Notes: generated by a model from the letters alone, not told the origin. Shown: positions 7,551 to 18,139, counted from the stretch's first letter. The stretch: 21,837 nt of DNA from Trichomonas vaginalis G3 (GCF_026262505.1 NC_067206.1:8584117-8605953), one strand, 5' to 3'. Translations and numbers: made by a program.

Positions 7551-8100
7551 TTACTGTTTGGGGAAATTCTCTTTGCGAAATCTGTTGGCCTGAGGATTAT
7601 CTGGTTGAATAAAAATATGTTCAATTCCCCTTTCGCATAATAATTAATGAAATTGTGTTTTATTTTCGAGAGTGTGCAAAACGTTCCCACTTCTTGAGAG
7701 GTACGTTTTGCAAATTTTTTTCTTTCATACATAGAAGATTTTTGGAAGATGATTGATCTCTACATGATATTATATCATATTTCTACATTGAGTCCTTAAC
7801 AATATTAAATTGCAGGGTTTTCAAATCAAAAACTAACTTTCGCTCTTTCAGGTCAAATCAGCAAGGCTCTTCTATATAGGTGTTGGATATATTATCAAAC
7901 TGAAATGAAACTTTCCAGAGATGTCCATAAAATTATTTTGCAAAACATCCCTCTCAAAAAGTGGGAACGTTTTTGCAATTTTTCTTTATTTTTTGTACCA
8001 TTATCGGTCCATAGAGCGAAATGGGGACCAGGTATTGTGCTTAATGCACGTTTGAGTACATTTGTTGTATACTCTGCAGTTTTCTGAGAAAAAGATTATG
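7551..8100 (-). mobile_element. Fossil of a second, different integrase (retroviral/Polinton-type core)
   Basis: Reverse-strand remnant with two recognisable parts. The right part (about 7977-8100) reads TTNVLKRALSTIPGPHFALW followed by TDNG, the second-Asp region of an rve-type integrase; it resembles the corresponding region of the intact integrase at 2476-3537 only distantly. The left part (about 7551-7634) contains HIFIQPDNPQANR, resembling the region near the catalytic Glu in the same families. Between them sits a short inverted-repeat insertion (7676-7976). The element is broken, with several breaks, and its source (Polinton, LTR element or simple integrase transposon) cannot be told. 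It is much older than the intact integrase element. Confidence 0.55.
7676..7976. repeat. Small inverted-repeat element inserted in the integrase fossil
   Basis: Arms at 7676-7714 and 7937-7976 are inverted copies of each other over about 39 bp with few mismatches (GCAAAACGTTCCCACTT... and its complement). Each arm is itself an interrupted palindrome; in the left arm GCAAAACGT pairs with ACGTTTTGC. The whole is about 300 bp, the size of a MITE or foldback element. No clear target duplication. Copy 2 arms are at 16458-16496 and 16720-16759. Confidence 0.6.
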
Positions 8101-8626
8101 AGTGATCTCGTTTTTTCTTAAAGTCATTTTTTTCTTATCAAAAAAAATTAAAATTACGTAAAACTATGACAAAATTACGTAATTCACAATTTTAATGCTG
8201 AAAAATAGGAATATAAGCTTATAATACTACAGGTAGATTGAGCATCGATGCGCGCTAATGCCAACATGATTAATTTGAGTCGGTTTTATATATTATTGGA
8301 AATTAATCACAAATTGTCCATGAATATAAGTTATATTCTTCGATATTATGAGTTAATGAAGGCTACAATATTTGTAATCATGATTGGCTAGTTAAAATCT
8401 ATTAGAATAAAAGAAATTGTAATTTAATAATATTGAATTGACATTTTAAATAATTTGAGGTCTAATCCATTATGAGTATGGTTATTACAGGTCACTTATT
8501 ATTATTCTTTGATATACAAAGAGTTAAAACGATTTGGTAATGAGATATTGTAGAAAATAAAAATAACTGTAATCTATTGAAACTGATAAAAAAAATTAAA
8601 TCCATTTATTTTTTATTCATATGTTA
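8101..8626. other. AT-rich spacer with small palindromes
   Basis: No gene seen. It holds a repeated AAAATTACGTAA (around 8150 and 8171), TATAAGCTTATA (12-bp palindrome, about 8212-8223), GCATCGATGC (10-bp palindrome, about 8242-8251) and GAATATAA-G-TTATATTC (about 8323-8339). Recurs at 16884-17409. Confidence 0.5.
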
Positions 8627-8974
8627 TTATTGATGAGAATTAGATTCATTTAAAATTGAATACATATTTTTGAGAGAGTCAAAAATTTCAGGATCGATTT
8701 CATCTTCGCATTCATCCAAATATATTCTAAGCTCGGAATTTTCAAATGCATTCAAAATATTGGCAAAGTTTTCTTTACAAGAAGAGTTAAATAAAATTTC
8801 TTGTAAACAATTAATAATAAATTTTGGGTTAAATTCAACAAAATCCGAAAGAATTTCAAACACCTTTTCAAATTTGTCATTAAATATCGAAAGGGATATT
8901 GAATCTTTTATGATAATAGCGATGAGGATATTTATCAAAATTTCCTTATTTTTGAAGAGTGCGGGATAAATTTG
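8627..8974 (-). pseudogene. C-terminal-like fragment of an alpha-helical (ARM/HEAT-like) host protein
   Basis: A reverse-strand open frame of 115 codons with a natural stop and no ATG start; the upstream limit is a stop at 8975-8977. It starts with a codon just after that stop and ends ...SILNESNSHQ. The sequence has the amphipathic helix pattern of armadillo/HEAT-like proteins: KVFEILSDFVEFNPKFI, NCLQEILFNSSCKENFANIL, and an acidic ELRIYLDECEDEIDPEIF. The composition is clearly protein-like, unlike the shadow frame on the other strand. It looks like the last part of a larger gene whose front was lost next to the palindromic block. The exact family is not known to me; large USP proteins carry helical regions of this kind, so it could share an origin with the USP fragment. 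Confidence 0.5.
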
Positions 8975-8990
8975 TCAAGTGTCACTTTTC

Positions 8991-9041
8991 AATAACCTTA
9001 AATTACGCTGTTCTAATTTTTTAAAAAATAACCTTAAATTA
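8991..9041. repeat. 15-bp direct repeat
   Basis: AATAACCTTAAATTA occurs at 8991-9005 and 9027-9041, 36 bp apart, between the ARM-like fragment and the hairpin block. Recurs at 17774-17824. Confidence 0.75.
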
Positions 9042-9085
9042 TATTTGAAGAAATTATGTCTATGATATATGTTTTATTCTAGAAT

Positions 9086-9120
9086 CTTGGAGTTTTCATG
9101 CACTACACAAGAGCTCCAAG
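9086..9120. repeat. Hairpin, 7-bp stem
   Basis: CTTGGAG (9086-9092) pairs with CTCCAAG (9114-9120). First of four hairpins leading into the GC-rich array. Recurs at 17869-17903. Confidence 0.65.
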
Positions 9121-9147
9121 GTTCCAAGAGTGAATGCTCAATAGCAA

Positions 9148-9229
9148 TTATAGAGATGTACCTTTTCAAAATGACTTTTACTGATTAAATTTAATCAATA
9201 GAAGACATTTTGAAAAGGTACCTCTACAA
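9148..9229. repeat. Long hairpin with palindromic loop
   Basis: GTACCTTTTCAAAATG pairs perfectly with CATTTTGAAAAGGTAC (16 bp), and the stem extends outward imperfectly through TAGAGA/TCTA to about 9148 and 9229. The loop holds another perfect 16-bp palindrome, TGATTAAATTTAATCA. Recurs at 17931-18012. Confidence 0.9.
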
Positions 9230-9238
9230 TTAGATATA

Positions 9239-9289
9239 CAAGAGATTCAAAGCTTCATTTCAGATAGATTTGAAACTTTGAAACTCTTG
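9239..9289. repeat. Hairpin, 18-bp imperfect stem
   Basis: CAAGAGATTCAAAGCTTC pairs with GAAACTTTGAAACTCTTG with two mismatches. Recurs at 18022-18072. Confidence 0.88.
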
Positions 9290-9318
9290 GTAGATTTTGA
9301 GTGAATGCTGACAATCAT

Positions 9319-9355
9319 CTTTGAGAAGGTTTTCTTAAAGAAAACCTTCTCAAAG
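9319..9355. repeat. Near-perfect 37-bp palindrome
   Basis: Two 18-bp arms, CTTTGAGAAGGTTTTCTT and its exact complement, are separated by one base. It abuts the first 122-bp repeat (9357). A palindrome this tight would extrude easily as a cruciform and is often unstable in cloning and sequencing. Recurs at 18102-18138; a degraded version lies at about 43-82. Confidence 0.92.
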
Positions 9356-9356
9356 A

Positions 9357-9780
9357 GGTTTCTCAGGAGCCCTGAGGCTCCCTTTCGTAATGATTGGGAG
9401 CCTTGGGGCTCCTGAGACGAAGAATGGCTTCGCCGAATCTTTGATCAGCAGAGGCCAAATGAAAAGGCCTCTACTGATGGATTCTCAGGAGCCCTGAGGC
9501 TCCCTTTCGTAATGATTGGGAGCCTTGGGGCTCCTGAGACGAAGAATGGCTTCGCCGAATCTTTGATCAGCAGAGGCCAAATGAAAAGGCCTCTGCTGAT
9601 GGATTCTCAGGAGCCCTGAGGCTCCCTTTCGTAATGATTGGGAGCCTTGGGGCTCCTGAGACGAAGAATGGCTTCGCCGAATCTTTGATCAGCAGAGGCC
9701 AAATGAAAAGGCCTCTGCTGATGGATTCTCAGGAGCCCTGAGGCTCCCTTTCGTAATGATTGGGAGCCTTGGGGCTCCTG
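9357..9780. repeat. GC-rich 122-bp palindromic tandem array (3.5 copies)
   Basis: Copies start at 9357, 9479, 9601 and 9723, an exact 122-bp period; the last is partial and runs into a short GC-rich tail ending near 9804. I count 53% GC in the repeat, against about 29% in a sampled stretch of neighbouring AT-rich DNA. Each repeat holds several inverted repeats: GGAGCC-CTGA-GGCTCC; a larger pairing of TCAGGAGCC with GGCTCCTGA across about 30 bp; CGAAG-AATGG-CTTCG; and a perfect 13-bp stem ATCAGCAGAGGCC / GGCCTCTGCTGAT around the loop AAATGAAAA. The period is not a multiple of three, so a protein repeat is unlikely. No spacers, so not CRISPR. Confidence 0.93.
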
Positions 9781-9963
9781 CAGCAGAGTATCGCTCCGCT
9801 CCATTAATTTTTTTTAAAAAAAAGTGCCGTGTGGCAAATTTGTCCTGTTCCCTCTCCTAACACATAACTCCACAACTACCCAAGTACTATATTGCCACTC
9901 CTTCCCGCATTGCATTTGAGAAACATTAAAAGTGGCGACAAGTGCACTTGCCATGGCATATTG

Positions 9964-10082
9964 TTGCGCGTATATACTACTTCTAATGAAAGAAGCAGTA
10001 TATACGCGCAATTCGAGTGAGATTGCAGCAGAAAGTCGAGAAGAGAGCCCTTTCTTAAGGTTAGGACTCCCTTCTCGACTTT
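9964..10082. repeat. Hairpin pair, copy 2
   Basis: Same two hairpins as at 1182-1300, unchanged: the 20-bp stem at 9964-10011 and the 12-bp stem at 10032-10082. Confidence 0.88.
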
Positions 10083-10101
10083 ATTATACAATGAAATATA
10101 A

Positions 10102-10332
10102 ATCATAGTATATTTTTGTCACTTTTCACATCGTATTACCCCGATAGAAACAAAACAAAACGACTTTCTTGATATATCAATAAATGGCACGGATAATTTA
10201 TTGGATGCATTGGAAAAATATTTTAATACATATCCTATTGAGCAAAATCGATTTCAAAAAGATGAAATATTAGAATGGCCCAAGTATTTAATCATACAAT
10301 TAAACTTTCGTAAGACGAAATGGTGGAAGTGA
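10102..10332 (+). pseudogene. Fragment of a ubiquitin-specific protease, copy 2
   Basis: Identical to the fragment at 1320-1550 as far as I can read, with the same relation to the outer inverted repeat (10310-10334). Confidence 0.6.
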
Positions 10333-10541
10333 AGTGATGTTGAAACCTTGATATTTCCTCGAAATTTCTACAAAACATATATTAGACATAAAGCATATAT
10401 CTTATTTTATTAAGAATGTTGAATAATAATATTATTAAATATTAAGCTTTAAAAAAGCTAATTAAATTCAAAAATGAATATATATTATTATTGGATAAAT
10501 ATTAATCAGAACAAATGATTTTTTTATTAATGCTATGTAAT

Positions 10542-12949
10542 AAACAGAAATTCATCAAAAGTGACAGCTCTCAATTTTTGACATTTGTAAATTCTAAATT
10601 GAATGAGAAAAATGAAATAACACTAAGCATAATACAATATTCTAGATTTAATTATAATTAGGAAAAAGTTAGTTTTGAGAGTACTTTTCATAGGCATATA
10701 GAATGAAATCTTCTGAAAAATAATATCACATAAACTCATATTATTTTCTAATATATAACTATTTTATATAAAAATCAAATTCAATGATCTTAAAAGCGAA
10801 GGATAAACCTCAAAATTTACGAATATAATGAGTGGGAATATAATGCTTATCTATCATAAAACCATATGAAATATCAATTTTTGCTTTACGCCTAATTTTT
10901 GACGACAATTAGCAAAAAATGTTAAATGTTAACACTCAGTCCATTTGAATATGAAAAATAAAATTGACTTTGATTAAATGTTTTTATTTATCATGCAATT
11001 CTTCTTGCGACCAAAGATTTGAATAAAAGTTCAAAAAATAAGATAGCTTAAAAAATAATATACGGTAGTGTTTACTAATAGATGAATAGTATATAAATTC
11101 TATTAAAATGGATTTGATCCAAAAAAATATATAAAATTTGATCATAAATAAAATCGTTTTAAATTACTTCTTCATTTAAATTATAACAATTATTTTTGAT
11201 TTTTATTTATCATCCACATTCAAATTTGAATCTTATCACAAAAGAAGGACCACTTTTATGACTACTGCCAAATCTATAAACAGAGAATGGCTATTTGAAG
11301 CTAAAAGAAGAATAGAAGAAGGTGAATATTACAAAAGTGTGGGAAAGGAAGTTGAATTGGAAAATGGTAAAATTAAATTGAATGTTGCCGAAAATACAAT
11401 AAGAAGAGCATTTCAACTTCAAGAAATCGAATTACCAAAAGTTAGTCGCGGCAGAAAACCAAATCCACCAACATTTGAACAAAAACAATTAATTAATTCT
11501 TGTGTTTCACAATATAAAGGAGGAATTTCAAAAACTTATTTATTGATTAAAAGGTTTCAAAATATTGTTCAAAATCCCGATTGTGAGAAAGAAAAAGAAG
11601 AAATTGCAAAAGAATTTGAAAATATAGAAGATTTGACAAAAGATCAAATTTTTGACAATTTACAAAAAATAAAGCCTCATCAAGTGGAAAAATTTATGAT
11701 GGAATCAGGTTTATCTTCAAAAAGAGATTACAAACCAGCAGATCCACCTACCAAATATCGTGCCATATCAAAGAATTTGATATGGCACTGCGATATTCAT
11801 TACCTTCACGGTAATGTTTCTTTTCCATTCTTTGCCATATTGAATGATATGACACGTAAAGTTCTCAAAACTAAATTATTGAAAAACAAGTCTTCCAACT
11901 CAACAGCGAATATTTTAAGAAAACTTTTAGAGGAGTTTATCCCTTACTGCATCTGGACCGATAACGGCGGTGAAAACCGCGGTGAATTCGGCCAGGTTAT
12001 GCAGGAAAACGGAATAGTTTGGAAGCACACCTTGCCGTATATGCCAAGACAGAACGGCAAGGTGGAGCGCCTGTGGCCAAGCTTAGAAAAGTTTTTGCCA
12101 GACGAGTTGGATGATATTCAACAAATCAAGGACTCAGTTCAGCAGTTCATTGAAAAATACAACAATACACCACATTTATCTCTCGATATTAATCCAAAAA
12201 CGAATAGTAATTACACTCCTAACGAATTATTCGAAGTTTCAAAATTTTGGTACGAGCCAGAAATGCAAAAATGGGAGTTATATATCAAAGAGGAATGGGT
12301 TTTAGCAAAATTTGAATAATTACATCATTTTAAATGACTTCTAAACAATTTTATTTATGATCAAATTTTATATATCTTTTTGGATCAAATCCATTTTAAT
12401 AGAATTTATATACTATTCATCTATTAGTAAACACTACCGTATATTATTTTTAAGCTATCTTATTTTTTGAAATTTTATTCAAATCTTTGGTCGCAAGAAG
12501 AATTGCATGATAAATAAAAACATTTAATCAAAGTCAATTTTATTTTTCATATTCAAATGGACTGAGTGTTAACATTTAACATTTTTTGCTAATTGTCGTC
12601 AAAAATTAGGCGTAAAGCAAAAATTGATATTTCATATGGTTTTATGATAGATAAGCATTATATTCCCACTCATTATATTCGTAAATTTTGAGGTTTATCC
12701 TTCGCTTTTAAGATCATTGAATTTGATTTTTATATAAAATAGTTATATATTAGAAAATAATATGAGTTTATGTGATATTATTTTTCAGAAGATTTTGTGT
12801 TCTTCTTCAAAATTTTATTTTTTATTAAAAAGAATCTTTACGAAATATACATTTACTTTAATTAATATTTAAAAACGTGCTCTATCAAAAGTTCCAAAAA
12901 TTCAATATTATAGCTTTTCTGAGGTGTCACTTTTGATGAATTTCTGTTT
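10542..12949 (+). mobile_element. Integrase transposon, copy 2
   Basis: Same element as 1760-4167. Tips 10542-10566 and 12925-12949; inner inverted repeats 10706-11159 and 12343-12795. Looks whole and shows no difference from copy 1 that I could find. Confidence 0.75.
11258..12319 (+). CDS. DDE integrase/transposase, copy 2
   Basis: Encodes the same 353 residues as 2476-3537, with all three catalytic residues. It looks intact. Two identical whole genes 8.78 kb apart fit a recent or circular origin of the array. Confidence 0.9.
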   Translation: MTTAKSINREWLFEAKRRIEEGEYYKSVGKEVELENGKIKLNVAENTIRRAFQLQEIELPKVSRGRKPNPPTFEQKQLINSCVSQYKGGISKTYLLIKRFQNIVQNPDCEKEKEEIAKEFENIEDLTKDQIFDNLQKIKPHQVEKFMMESGLSSKRDYKPADPPTKYRAISKNLIWHCDIHYLHGNVSFPFFAILNDMTRKVLKTKLLKNKSSNSTANILRKLLEEFIPYCIWTDNGGENRGEFGQVMQENGIVWKHTLPYMPRQNGKVERLWPSLEKFLPDELDDIQQIKDSVQQFIEKYNNTPHLSLDINPKTNSNYTPNELFEVSKFWYEPEMQKWELYIKEEWVLAKFE

Positions 12950-14077
12950 TCAACACTAGACAAAAACAATTATATTAGATGCACATGATTAACATCTCTT
13001 GGTCTGATGATGTTTTTCAATTAAAAGATTATTATATACAGTTGAATTTACAAAATTCTTAATTCATAATTGCATGGCACAAGAGAGGTATGATCTGCTT
13101 ATATGTTAATGATAGATATACCATATTATTTCCATTACTATAAATAACTTAAAGAAATATATCTTCTAAGTGTATTTTTTGTTCAATTTTGTTTGAAAAA
13201 AAAATTAAAACGCATTTCTTATCTTGTTTAGCTTTGATAAGTTGGATTAAATAATATTACTAAATACAAATCATGATAACAATTATATATCCATGCTAAA
13301 TGCCTGAAGATCTGGTGAAAATATTGAGATATGCCTCACTTCCATCATTTCGTCTTACCACATAAAAATATGTGATTTTTAAAACAAGTTAGCTGATATG
13401 CTTTTAACAAAACCGAATCAAAAGTATTCAAAAAAATCTGAAATTGTAAAATATCTTAATCAAAAATAAAGGGTTGATCTTCATTTTCGGGATTTCAAAA
13501 AAATTTGGAATTTCACCTCCCAAACACACAGATTGTCCAGTTCATTGGCATAGAGAATATCCGATTTCCAGTGTTTTACTCTGAATCTTATTAGTTAAAT
13601 ACCGAATTTCGAACATAAATTCATCAAAATCGAATAAAGAGACTACCAAAAACGACACAAATATAATCAAGTCACAATCATTTAACAGGAACTCCTTAAA
13701 TGAAGATTTTTACAATTTTAATCTCTATATTTTAGAAAAAAATATGCTCAGTCACAAACACAATTACTATGTTATGGAACAAGGCATTGACACTCGAATC
13801 TCTGGCCAATTCGAGGAACATCCAAAATTTCAATAATCTTATCCCACAGAATCCATAGCCCAAAAACTTTAATTTGCATAGTACATTTGAAGACGAATAA
13901 TATTAGTCCAATTTTTTTTAACTTTGAAATTTTCAAAGATACAAAATTTATTACATTTAGAATTAATGCATTAATATATGCATTTGTTCCGTACCGAAAA
14001 TGAACTTTACAAAAAGTGACATGAAAAGTCTTAATTACATTAAAGCCAAATGTAAACTTCATTGAGAAAAAGCAGTT

Positions 14078-15404
14078 TTGTCTCGTATTCAACGTAAAAT
14101 CTTCAAAAGAAGACTAAACAAAAAGTGCTACACTGATAACAAAGATGAATTTCACATGGAACGCGATGATTCAATAACTGCAGAGTTGCGACATACAATT
14201 GCGGAAAATGTATGGACAACCACATGTAATGGTGGAGAACCATCGTATCTTTCAGAGGTCGAATTACTTGATTTTTATGGTGAAATCAATCAAAGAGCAA
14301 AAGGTCTTGCATGTGAAAAGGTAATCGAAGCTTATCAGATTGCCTACGAATTACTGGAGTATAGATACAGCAGAGCTTTATATCTAGCTGGCCTTGTTCA
14401 TCCAGACGAATTTCCAACAAGAGGAAAAAGAATTGTTTACTTCGCTAGAAGTATATCTCCCCTCAAGATCATGGTTAAACAGAGTTTGCTCTGATCTCAA
14501 CATTGAGATCAAAAGCTCAAAAGAAAATGAGGAAAAACGAGCAAAGTACTGTAACACAGCAACAGTTGCTAACTTCTTACATTAATTTCAGTATACGGCA
14601 GGAATTGATCCATGGAATAAGTGGAGTATTTATGAAACATCTCTGCTTCATCAAAGCGTTACAAAGTTATCTGCACTGAAAGCAACCCTCCTTTAACCAA
14701 AGAAGAGCATGAATTTGTGCTTGTTACTAGTATCTTCCCATATAATTCTGAAGGATACCGGATGAAACCATTTATTATTGTTCCAGGAATATAAAATTGT
14801 TCACAGGAACTCCGCTCCGTGAGAGCATTCCTTACAGGACAATCTTATGGATGGATGACAAAGAAGATATGGGATATCTTTAATTTAACTTTTATTATCG
14901 AAATCCAGAGATATCGCTCAAGTCTTGATGCTATCACAGCAGCTCAGCATAATATCGTATTCGGTGATAATCATATCAGCCGAGTAAGTTATTTTACTTG
15001 CAAACTTTTGAGTCTCTTCAGAATTGAACTCTTGACATTTCCAGCTTACTGCACAGTAGTTCTCCAGTTATTTGATGTAGGATGTGCAGCATCTTTGAGA
15101 TCAAAGAATAACAGGTTAAAATATGTTCCGCTTTACACATATGAGCAAGATAATTTATCAAATACCCCAAAACCAAGGTTAAAAATTGTAAGAATTTTAA
15201 TTGATGCTTGTGATTAAGTCAATGCATCAGTATGGTATTCATCCGTGGAACCCAGATAAAGCCTTATCCAACGAATTAACAAACAAAACATCAAACGCAA
15301 TACCAAATCCCACATATATATTTAATTCTTCTTGCAAAAAATTAACATCTGACGCCGAATTACTTAAAATTGCGCAATTTGAAGCAATCAAATTCAAACA
15401 TTAA
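14078..15404 (+). pseudogene. Decayed pogo/Tigger-type (DDE_1) transposase, copy 2
   Basis: Same fossil as 5296-6622 with the same disruptions and the same Asp-to-Tyr change at the first catalytic position. The decay therefore predates the tandem duplication of the unit. Confidence 0.8.
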
Positions 15405-16332
15405 ATCAAGCACTGATAGTTATTGTAACAAATATTTCGAATTATTTAGATTATTATCCTCCAAATACAAAAATTCTCAGCAAAGGGATGAAATTGAGTC
15501 AATTTAATGGAGCAAAACGAAGTGAGGTGAAATTCACCACTTTGACACCTCGTATTTTTCAGATATATCGATTAATATTGAGTTTTATTGGGATGGAAAA
15601 CATACTGAAAAACCTGCAATATCAACACCTTTTTATATAATATTGAATAAATAAAAATTTGTTTTTATTTTCCAAAAAGATATATGATACATTTTTATTA
15701 TACAGGTTAAAAACTGTCTAGCTTTTGCTTTTAGTGCTCGACCAGAGGCATACATTGAAAATACAATCCTCTCCATGGTTTTTGTGTAGGATCTGATCTT
15801 CTCAAAACGATGATATTGACTATTATTATATGAATTGAATGTATTTATGAATATTTCGAAATTTTAATATAAATAATTTATTAAAAATAAAAATTGAACG
15901 TAAGTACAAAAAATATAATTTGAAAGCAAATTAAAAATTAACGATACGATAATTTGGAACTTTTACCTTTTGCCAATAAATATAAAAATAAAATTTTGGG
16001 AATTGGAACTTAAGAGTAGAGAGACCTTTGTTGATATGTATGAGGCTATGTATTTATGTGTAGATCTGAGTAAGCTTGGTTATCATATAGCGGTTTCTGA
16101 TGAAATTGAGAACCTCGGAGACCCAAGACCTTTGTTGATATGTATGAGGCTATGTATTTGTGCGTAGTCATTAAACCCATTCTTGCAAATTAGAATATTA
16201 TTTTATTTGTTATATTGAGCTTTCTTCCTGATAATTTGCATATCTTCAAAATCATTAAAGTAAGTAAAATCAGTTGTTTTTTCGGTGATTAATCTTAATT
16301 CTTCGCATTATATTTCTTTTTTTTGAAAAATC

Positions 16333-16883
16333 TTACTGTTTGGGGAAATTCTCTTTGCGAAATCTGTTGGCCTGAGGATTATCTGGTTGAATAAAAATAT
16401 GTTCAATTCCCCTTTCGCATAATAATTAATGAAATTGTGTTTTATTTTCGAGAGTGTGCAAAACGTTCCCACTTCTTGAGAGGTACGTTTTGCAAATTTT
16501 TTTCTTTCATACATAGAAGATTTTTGGAAGATGATTGATCTCTACATGATATTATATCATATTTCTACATTGAGTCCTTAACAATATTAAATTGCAGGGT
16601 TTTCAAATCAAAAAACTAACTTTCGCTCTTTCAGGTCAAATCAGCAAGGCTCTTCTATATAGGTGTTGGATATATTATCAAACTGAAATGAAACTTTCCA
16701 GAGATGTCCATAAAATTATTTTGCAAAACATCCCTCTCAAAAAGTGGGAACGTTTTTGCAATTTTTCTTTATTTTTTGTACCATTATCGGTCCATAGAGC
16801 GAAATGGGGACCAGGTATTGTGCTTAATGCACGTTTGAGTACATTTGTTGTATACTCTGCAGTTTTCTGAGAAAAAGATTATG
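16333..16883 (-). mobile_element. Fossil of a second integrase, copy 2
   Basis: Same fossil as 7551-8100, with the same inserted inverted-repeat element. It contains the one extra A that distinguishes the two full units. Confidence 0.55.
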
Positions 16884-17409
16884 AGTGATCTCGTTTTTTC
16901 TTAAAGTCATTTTTTTCTTATCAAAAAAAATTAAAATTACGTAAAACTATGACAAAATTACGTAATTCACAATTTTAATGCTGAAAAATAGGAATATAAG
17001 CTTATAATACTACAGGTAGATTGAGCATCGATGCGCGCTAATGCCAACATGATTAATTTGAGTCGGTTTTATATATTATTGGAAATTAATCACAAATTGT
17101 CCATGAATATAAGTTATATTCTTCGATATTATGAGTTAATGAAGGCTACAATATTTGTAATCATGATTGGCTAGTTAAAATCTATTAGAATAAAAGAAAT
17201 TGTAATTTAATAATATTGAATTGACATTTTAAATAATTTGAGGTCTAATCCATTATGAGTATGGTTATTACAGGTCACTTATTATTATTCTTTGATATAC
17301 AAAGAGTTAAAACGATTTGGTAATGAGATATTGTAGAAAATAAAAATAACTGTAATCTATTGAAACTGATAAAAAAAATTAAATCCATTTATTTTTTATT
17401 CATATGTTA

Positions 17410-17757
17410 TTATTGATGAGAATTAGATTCATTTAAAATTGAATACATATTTTTGAGAGAGTCAAAAATTTCAGGATCGATTTCATCTTCGCATTCATCC
17501 AAATATATTCTAAGCTCGGAATTTTCAAATGCATTCAAAATATTGGCAAAGTTTTCTTTACAAGAAGAGTTAAATAAAATTTCTTGTAAACAATTAATAA
17601 TAAATTTTGGGTTAAATTCAACAAAATCCGAAAGAATTTCAAACACCTTTTCAAATTTGTCATTAAATATCGAAAGGGATATTGAATCTTTTATGATAAT
17701 AGCGATGAGGATATTTATCAAAATTTCCTTATTTTTGAAGAGTGCGGGATAAATTTG
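17410..17757 (-). pseudogene. C-terminal-like fragment of an alpha-helical host protein, copy 2
   Basis: Identical to 8627-8974, with the same lack of an ATG and the same natural stop. Confidence 0.5.
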
Positions 17758-17868
17758 TCAAGTGTCACTTTTCAATAACCTTAAATTACGCTGTTCTAAT
17801 TTTTTAAAAAATAACCTTAAATTATATTTGAAGAAATTATGTCTATGATATATGTTTTATTCTAGAAT

Positions 17869-18138
17869 CTTGGAGTTTTCATGCACTACACAAGAGCTCC
17901 AAGGTTCCAAGAGTGAATGCTCAATAGCAATTATAGAGATGTACCTTTTCAAAATGACTTTTACTGATTAAATTTAATCAATAGAAGACATTTTGAAAAG
18001 GTACCTCTACAATTAGATATACAAGAGATTCAAAGCTTCATTTCAGATAGATTTGAAACTTTGAAACTCTTGGTAGATTTTGAGTGAATGCTGACAATCA
18101 TCTTTGAGAAGGTTTTCTTAAAGAAAACCTTCTCAAAG
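17869..18138. repeat. Four-hairpin block, copy 2
   Basis: The same four hairpins as at 9086-9355: 17869-17903, 17931-18012, 18022-18072 and 18102-18138, in the same order and unchanged. Confidence 0.88.
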
Positions 18139-18139
18139 A

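Larger units (their letters stand above)
1026..9807. repeat. Tandem unit copy 1 (8,782 bp)
   Basis: Complete unit, phased here on the T8A8 tract for convenience. The same order of sequence recurs 8,782 bp downstream over the whole length. The only difference I found from copy 2 is one A fewer in a short A-run at 7828-7832. Such identity across non-coding, palindromic and fossil sequence means a very recent duplication, strong homogenisation, or one circular molecule read more than once. Confidence 0.95.
10310..13358. mobile_element. Composite element with outer 25-bp inverted repeats, copy 2
   Basis: Same arrangement as 1528-4576: ends at 10310-10334 and 13334-13358, with the integrase element nested inside. 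Confidence 0.55.

Noticed and set aside
7905-8087. Forward frame of 60 residues, longer in copy 2 (16592-16870)
   Set aside because: It is antisense to the integrase fossil, and its length differs between copies only because of one A in a homopolymer.
8670-8969. Forward frame of 99 residues over the ARM-like fragment
   Set aside because: It is the antisense shadow of the reverse-strand frame, which has the better amphipathic helix pattern.
9357-9780. CRISPR array
   Set aside because: The 122-bp repeats are contiguous with no variable spacers, the context is eukaryotic and no cas gene is present.
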